Assembly: GCA_949152475.1 (NCBI GenBank)
Contig: OX424569.1
Span: forward strand, 29,805,950 to 29,869,949
Reading direction: 5' to 3'
From: Terebella lapidaria
Lineage: Eukaryota > Annelida > Polychaeta > Terebellida > Terebellidae
Length of the DNA stretch: 64,000 nt
Below, in pieces: positions 57,613-64,000 of this stretch. Below the pieces are notes generated by a model. It did no database searches. It was not told the origin of the DNA and saw only the letters and a list, made by a program, of their open reading frames with translations. The stretch's first letter is position 1. Every line of letters starts with the position of its first letter. The position numbers and the translations under genes were made by a program.

Positions 57613-58190
57613 ATTTTAGTCTGTTTCCATGTTGCTTTGGGAAATGACAATGTCAACCTATTTGTAAAATTGTATGTTTGTTATGGAAAGTATGACAATT
57701 TGTTGGTATTACTGGTAAAATTTTGATGCGGACATTACTGCAATTAGTTTTGATTTGTTAGTGAAAGATTTTCAGTCAGTTTTCGGATGTATTTTGCATG
57801 TGCTGTAACATTAAATTGCAATATCATTGTTATTGGTTGTCCAGAACTGTGGGTTCGATTCCCACCCCAGGCTATGGTTCATCATTTGCAGGTATCCAAA
57901 TTCAATAAGGATGTAGTGGTAAAATCAAACAGCCGATGGCTCATGTCTGGTTATGTGCCTGTCAAATGAGTGAACTTCCACTTTCTGGTTCAGGGCAGTT
58001 TCGCCTGGTGGCCCTTTTTGGACAATCAATGCATCGTGAAATACATGTACATAATGAAATCATTAAAATGACATATATTTGATGTTCAAATATATAAGTT
58101 CATGTATATATAGATATATATTCAAAGTCGTTGGTGTCCCACCCTTCATTTCTGAATGGCAGGAGGAGAACGTTTCTGGCGACAACTTTT
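57613..58190. other. 3' part of the transposase-bearing insertion
   Basis: Non-coding. Holds a T-arm-like gtgggttcgattcccac at about 57850, which lacks an A box and so is not called a tRNA or SINE. The right end of the insertion is about 58440, where satellite resumes. No inverted repeat matches the left end at about 56228. Confidence 0.6.
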
Positions 58191-58380
58191 CATGTTATAG
58201 TTAAGGGATAAAAACTGGTTTGCCATGATGTTTGTGACGATTAGAAACGCTCGAGGGACTGTGTCGCAGATTTGAGACCGACCCGAAGGGGAGGTCTCAA
58301 ATGTGGCGGCACAGTCCCGAGGGCGTTTCTAATCGCCACAAACGTCATGGCAAACCAGTTTTTATCCCGATTATAACATG
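58191..58380. repeat. 190-bp near-perfect palindrome (foldback)
   Basis: Arms from catgttatag at the left to ttataacatg at the right, including gggataaaaactggtttgcc and ggtttgccatgatgtttgtg with their inverse, around a short centre (gacccgaagggg) near 58285. A few mismatches. Could be a MITE, or the terminal structure of the neighbouring insertion. Confidence 0.9.
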
Positions 58381-58440
58381 GCATTACATTTTAATTGTGT
58401 CTTACTTGATTTCCATATGTTTTTGAGCTGAAATAACGCT

Positions 58441-61400
58441 TACTTGTGAGTCTTGTGTATAGTCAAAGGTAGACTTATGAGGCTTGTGTATAGTCAGAGG
58501 TAGACTTGTGAGGCCCGTCTATGGTCAGAGGTACACTTGTGAGGCTTGTGTATAGTCAGAGGTAGACTTGTGAGGCCCGTCTATAGTCAGAGGTTGACTT
58601 GTGAGGCTTGTGTATGGTCAGAGGTAGATTTGTGAGGCTTTAGTCAGAGGTAGTCTTGTTAGGCTTGTGTATAGTCAGAGGTAGACTTGTGAGGCTTGTG
58701 TATGGTCAGAGGTAGATTTTTGAGGCTATAGTCAGAGGTAGACTTGTTAGGCTTGTGTATAGTCAGAGGTAGACTTCTGAGGCCCGTGTATGGTCAGAGG
58801 TAGACTTGTGAGGCCTGTGTATGGTCAGAGGTAGACTTGTGAGGCCCGTGTATGGTCAGAGGTAGACTTCTGAGGCCCGTGTATGGTCAGAGGTAGACAT
58901 GTGAGGCCTGTGTATAGTCAGAGGTAGACTTGTGAGGCCTGTGTATGGTCAGAGGTAGACTTGTGAGGCCTGTGTATGGTCAGAGGTAGACTTGTGAGGC
59001 TATAGTCAGAGGTAGACTCGTGAGGCCTGTGTGTGGTCAGAGGTAGACTTGTGAGGCCTGTGTATAGTCAGCGGTAGACTTGTGAGGCTTGTCTGTGGTC
59101 AGAGGTAGACTTGTGAGGCTATAGTCAGAGGTAGACTTGTGAGGCTATAGTCAGAGGTAGACTTGTGAGGCTTGTGTATAGTCAGAGGTAGACTTATGAG
59201 GCCTGTGTATGGTCAGAGGTAGATTTGTGAGGCCTGTGTATAGTCAGAGGTAGACTTGTGAGGCTTGTGTATAGTCAAAGGTAGACTTGTGAGGCCTGTG
59301 TATGGTCAGAGGTAGACTTGTGAGGCTATAGTCAGAGGTAGAATTGTGAGGCCTGTGTATAGTCAAAGGTAGACTTGTGAGGCCTGTGTATGGTCAGAGG
59401 TAGACTTGTGAGGCTATAGTCAGAGGTAGACTTGTGAGGCCTGTGTATAGTCAGAAGTAGACTTGTGAGCCTATAGTCAGAGGTAGATTTAGGAGGCCTG
59501 TGTATAGTCAGAGGCAGACTTGTGAGTCTTGTGTATAGTCAAAGGTAGACTTATGAGGCTTGTGTATAGTCAGAGGTAGACTTGTGAGGCCCGTCTATGG
59601 TCAGAGGTACACTTGTGAGGCTTGTGTATGGTCAGGGGTAGACTTGTGAGGCCTGTGTATGGTCAGAGGTAGACTTGTGAGGCCTGTGTATAGTCAGAGG
59701 TAGACTTGTGAAGCTTGTGTATAGTCAGAGGTAGACTTGTGAGGCCCGTATATGGTCAGAGGTAGACTTGTGAGGCTATAGTCAGAGGTAGACTTGTGAG
59801 GCTATAGTCAGAGGTAGACTTGTGAGGCTATAGTCAGATGTAGACTTGTGAGGCCCGTCAATGGTCAGAGGTAGACTTGTGAGGCCTGTGTATGGTCAGA
59901 GGTAGACTTGTGAGGCCCGTGTATGGTCAGAGGTAGACTTCTGAGGCCCGTGTATGGTCAGAGGTAGACTTGTGAGGCTATAGTCAGAGGTAGACTTGTG
60001 AGGTTTGTGTATAGTTAAAGGTAGACTTGTGAGGTTTGTGTATGGTCAGAGGTAGACTTGTGAGGCTATAGTCAGAGGTAGACTTGTGAGGCCTGTGTAT
60101 AGTAAAAGGTAGACTTGTGAGGCCTGTGTATGGTCAGAGGTAGATTTGTGAGGCTATAGTCAGAGGTAGACTTGTGAGGCCTGTGTATAGTCAGAAGTAG
60201 ACTTGTGAGCCTATAGTCAGAAGTAGATTTAGGAGGCCTGTGTATAGTCAGAGGCAGACTTGTGAGTCTTGTGTATAGTCAAAGGTAGACTTATGAGGCT
60301 TGTGTATAGTCAGAGGTAGACTTGTGAGGCCTGTCTATGGTCAGAGGTACACTTGTGAGGCTTGTGTATGGTCAGGGGTAGACTTGTGAGGCCTGTGTAT
60401 GGTCAGAGGTAGACTTGTGAGGCCTGTGTATAGTCAGAGGTAGACTTGTGAAGCTTGTGTATAGTCAGAGGTAGACTTGTGAGGCCCGTATATGGTCAGA
60501 GGTAGACTTGTGAGGCTATAGTCAGAGGTAGACTTGTGAGGCTATAGTCAGAGGTAGACTTGTGAGGCTATAGTCAGATGTAGACTTGTGAGGCCCGTCA
60601 ATGGTCAGAGGTAGACTTGTGAGGCCTGTGTATGGTCAGAGGTAGACATGTGAGGCCTGTGTATAGTCAGAGGTAGACTTGTGAGGCTTGTGTATAGTCG
60701 GAGGTAGACTTGTGAGGCCCGTCTATGGTCAGAGGTAGACTTGTGAGGCTATAGTCAGAGGTAGACTTGTGAGGCTATAGTCAGAGGTAGACTTGTGAGG
60801 CCTGTGTATAGTCAGAGGTAGATTTGTGAGGCTATAGTCAGAGGTAGACTTGTGAGGCCTGTGTATAGTCAGAGGTAGACTTGTGAGGCCCGTCTGTGGT
60901 CAGAGGTAGACTTGTGAGGCTTGTGTATGGTCAGGGCAAGACTTGTGCGGTCTGTGTATGGTCAGAGGTAGACTTGTGAGGCCTGTGTATAGTCAGAGGT
61001 AGACTTGTGGAGCTTGTGTATGGTCAGAGGTAGACTTGTGAGGCTATAGTCAGAGGTAGACTTGTGAGGCCTGTGTATAGTCAGGGGTAGACTTGAGGCC
61101 CGTCTATGGTCAGAGGTAGACTTTTGAGGCCTGTGTATGGTCAGAGGTAGACTTGTGATACCTGCGTATAGTCAGAGGTAGACTTGTGAGGCTTGTGTAT
61201 AGTCGGAGGTAGACTTGTGAGGCCCGTCTATGGTCAGAGGTAGACTTGTGAGGCTATAGTCAGCGGTAGACTTGTGAGGCTATAGTCAGAGGTAGACTTG
61301 TGAGGCCCGTCTATGGTCAGAGGCAGACTTGTGAGGCTATAGTCAGAGGTAGACTTGTGAGGCTTGTGTATAGTCAGAGGTAGACTTGTGAGGCCCGTCT

Positions 61401-64000
61401 ATGGTCAGAGATAGACTTGTGAGGCTATAGTCAGAGGTAGACTTGTGAGGCCTGTGTATAGTCAGAGGTAGATTTGTGAGGCTATAGTCAGAGGTAGACT
61501 TGTGAGGCTTGTGTATAGTCAGAGGTAGACTAGTGAGGCCCGTGTATAGTCAGAGGTAGACTTGTGAGGCTATAGTCAGAGGTAGACTTGTGGGGCTTGT
61601 ATATGGTCAGAGGTAGACTTGTGAGGCTATAGTCAGAGGTAGACTTGTGAGGCATGTGTATAGTCAGAGGTAGACTAGTGAGGCCCGTGTATAGTCAGAG
61701 ATAGACTTGTGAGGCTATAGTCAGAGGTAGACTTGTGAGGCTTGTGTATGGTCAGAGGTAGACTTGTGAGGCCTGTGTATAGTCAGAGGTAGACTAATGA
61801 GGCCCGTGTATAGTCAGAGGTAGACTTGTGAGGCTATAGTCAGAGGTAGACTTGCGAGGCTTGTGTATGGTCAGAGGTAGACTTAGGAGGCTATAGTCAG
61901 AGGTAGACTTGTGAGGCATGTGTATGGTCAGAGGTAGACTTGTGAGGCTATAGTCAGAGGTAGACTTGTGAGGCCTGTGTATAGTCAGAGGTAGACTTGT
62001 GAGGCTATAGTCAGAGGTAGACTTGTGACGCCTGTGTATATTCAGAGGTAGACTTGTGAGGCTCGTATATAGTCAGAGGTAGACTTGTGAGGCATGTGTA
62101 TGGTCAGAGGTAGACTTGTGAGACTATAGTCAGAGGTAGACTTGTGAGGCCTGTGTATAGTCAGAGGTTGACTTGTGAGGCCCGTCTATAGTCAGAGGTA
62201 GACTTGTGAGGCCTGTGTATGGTCAGAGGTAGACTTGTGAGGCCTGTGTATGGTCAGAGGTAGATTTGTGAGGCTTTAGTCAGAGGTAGTCTTGTTAGGC
62301 TTGTGCATAGTCAGAGGTAGACTTGTGAGGCTTGTGTATGGTCAGAGGTAGACTTGTGAGGCCTGTGTATGGTCAGAGGTAGACTTGTGAGGCTTGTGTA
62401 TAGTCAGAGGTAGACTTGTGAGGCCCGTGTATGGTCAGAGGTAGACTTGTGAGGCCTGTGCATAGTCAGAGGTAGACTTGTGAGGCCTGTGTATGGTCAG
62501 AGGTAGACTTGTGAGGCTTGTGTATAGTCAGAGGTAGACTTGTGAGGCCTGTGTATAGTCAGAGGTAGACTCGTGAGGCCTGTGTATGGTCAGAGGTAGA
62601 CTTGTGAGGCCTGTGTATGGTCAGAGGTAGACTTGTGAGGCTATAGTCAGAGGTAGACTCGTGAGGCCTGTGTATGGTCAGAGGTAGACTTGTGAGGCTT
62701 GTCTGTGGTCAGAGGTAGACTTGTGAGGCCTGTGTATAGTCAGCAGTAGACTTGTGAGGCTTGTCTGTGGTCAGAGGTAGACTTGTTAGGCTATAATCAG
62801 AGGTAGACTTGTGAGGCTATGGTCAGAGGTAGACTTGTGAGGTTTGTGTATAGTCAGAGGTAGACTTATGAGGCTTGTGTATGGTCAGAGGTAGACTTGT
62901 GAGGCTATAGTCAGAGGTAGACTTGTGAGGCTATAGTCAGAGGTAGACTTGTGAGGCCTGTGTATAGTCAGAGGTAGACTTGTGAGGCCTGTGTATGGTC
63001 AGAGGTAGACTTGTGAGGCTATAGTCAGAGGTAGACTTGTGAGGCCTGTGTATAGTCAGAAATAGACTTGTGAGCCTATAGTCAGAGGTAGACTTGTGAG
63101 GCCTGTGTATAGTCAGAGGCAGACTTGTGAGTCTTGTGTATAGTCAAAGGTAGATTTATGAGGCTTGTGTATAGTCAGAGGTAGACTTCTGAGGCCCGTC
63201 TGTGGTCAGAGGTAGACTTGTGAGGCTTGTGTATGATCAGGGGTAGACTTGTGAGGCCTGTGTATGGTCAGAGGTAGACTTGTGAGGCCTGTGTATAGTC
63301 AGAAGTAGACTTGTGAAGCTTGTGTATAGTCAGAGGTAGACTTGTGAGGCCGGTATATGGTCAGAGGTAGACTTGTGAGGCTATAGTCAGAGGTAGACTT
63401 ATGAGGCTTGTGTATAGTCAGAGGTAGACTTCTGAGGCCCGTCTGTGGTCAGAGGTAGACTTCCGAGGCCCGTCTGTGGTCAGAGGTAGACTTGTGAGGC
63501 TATAGTCAGAGGTAGACTTGTGAGGCTTGTGTATGGTCAGAGGTAGACTTGTGAGGCTATAGTCAGAGGTAGACTTGTGAGGCCTGTGTATGGTCAGAGG
63601 TAGACTTGTGAAACTATAGTCAGAGGTAGACTTGTGAGGCCTGTGTATAGTCAGAGGTAGACTTGTGAGGCTATAGTCAGAGGTAGACTTGTGAGGCCTG
63701 TGTATAGTCAGAGGTAGACTTGTGAGGCTATAGTCAGAGGTAGACTTGTGAGGCCTGTGTATAGTCAGAGGTAGACTTGTGAGGCTCGTGTATAGTCAGA
63801 GGTAGACTTGTCAGGCTATAGTCAGAGGTAGACTTATGAGGCTCGTGTATAGTCAGAGGTAGACTTGTCAGGCTATAGTCAGAGGTAGACTTATGAGGCT
63901 TGTGTATAGTCAGAGGTAGACTTCTGAGGCCCGTCTGTGGTCAGAGGTAGACTTGTGAGGCCTGTGTATAGTCAGAGGTAGACTTGTGAGGCTTGTGTAT
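58441..64000. repeat. 31-bp/26-bp satellite array, continues past the window
   Basis: Same satellite as 39869-47293, more than 5.5 kb and still running at the right edge. Contains an internal duplicated block: about 59455-59890 and 60185-60625 share the same order of rare variants (aggaggcctg, gaggcagactt, gtacacttgt, agatgtagac). Confidence 0.97.

Noticed and set aside
57845..57875. tRNA T-arm-like sequence gtgggttcgattcccac
   Set aside because: No A box or cloverleaf upstream within the needed distance. At most a fragment of a tRNA-derived repeat.

Overview
The window looks like a repeat-rich stretch of an invertebrate animal nuclear genome. Introns are not obvious, genes are sparse, and there are tRNA-derived SINE, hAT-type, Tc1/mariner-type and pogo-type elements, a RING/NHL (TRIM-like) gene and a family of type II membrane C-type lectins. 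Large TRIM-NHL and C-type lectin families together with satellite-bearing elements suit a lophotrochozoan, most likely a mollusc. That placement is inference from gene families and is not proven by the sequence.

Layout. 1-4100 is the right-hand part of a probable LTR retroelement. It has a gag-like split reading frame, no polymerase and an unusual excess of the word CGGCC. It sits in the 3' flank of a C-type lectin gene. A 3603-bp tandem duplication (1165-4767 and 4768-8370) copied the end of this element together with the 3' half of the neighbouring lectin. 7934-17482 is a minus-strand lectin cluster. One gene is intact (16604-17482). One has an intact lectin domain, a greatly expanded 27-bp-repeat stalk and no membrane anchor (11272-12565). 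Two are decayed (7934-9348, 13400-14680), and one more is only a 3' remnant (4331-4767). 18668-20722 is a 22-bp minisatellite that is open in all three forward frames only because its unit lacks stop words. 22026-23684 (minus) is an intact single-exon RING-coiled coil-NHL gene.

24116-39080 is an accumulation of DNA transposon relics. It holds a TA-flanked element carrying 58-bp repeats, a TTAA-flanked terminal-inverted-repeat element, two elements with exact 8-bp target duplications, one of them filled with 147-bp repeats, and a SINE whose empty paralogous site lies about 1.3 kb away. 39110-64000 is dominated by a 31-bp/26-bp satellite (more than 13 kb in total). Its edges are arranged as a 2.78-kb higher-order unit repeated about three times, each with a hAT-like foldback element. 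The satellite is interrupted by a TA-flanked MITE (47296-47817) and by a 2.2-kb insertion carrying a broken pogo/Tigger-type DDE transposase and a PHD finger.

Functionally, the only genes I would expect to make normal proteins are the lectin at 16604-17482, possibly the one at 11272-12565, and the RING-NHL protein. Lectins as cell-surface recognition molecules and TRIM-NHL proteins as ubiquitin ligases are both commonly linked to invertebrate immunity, but nothing in the sequence shows that these act together.
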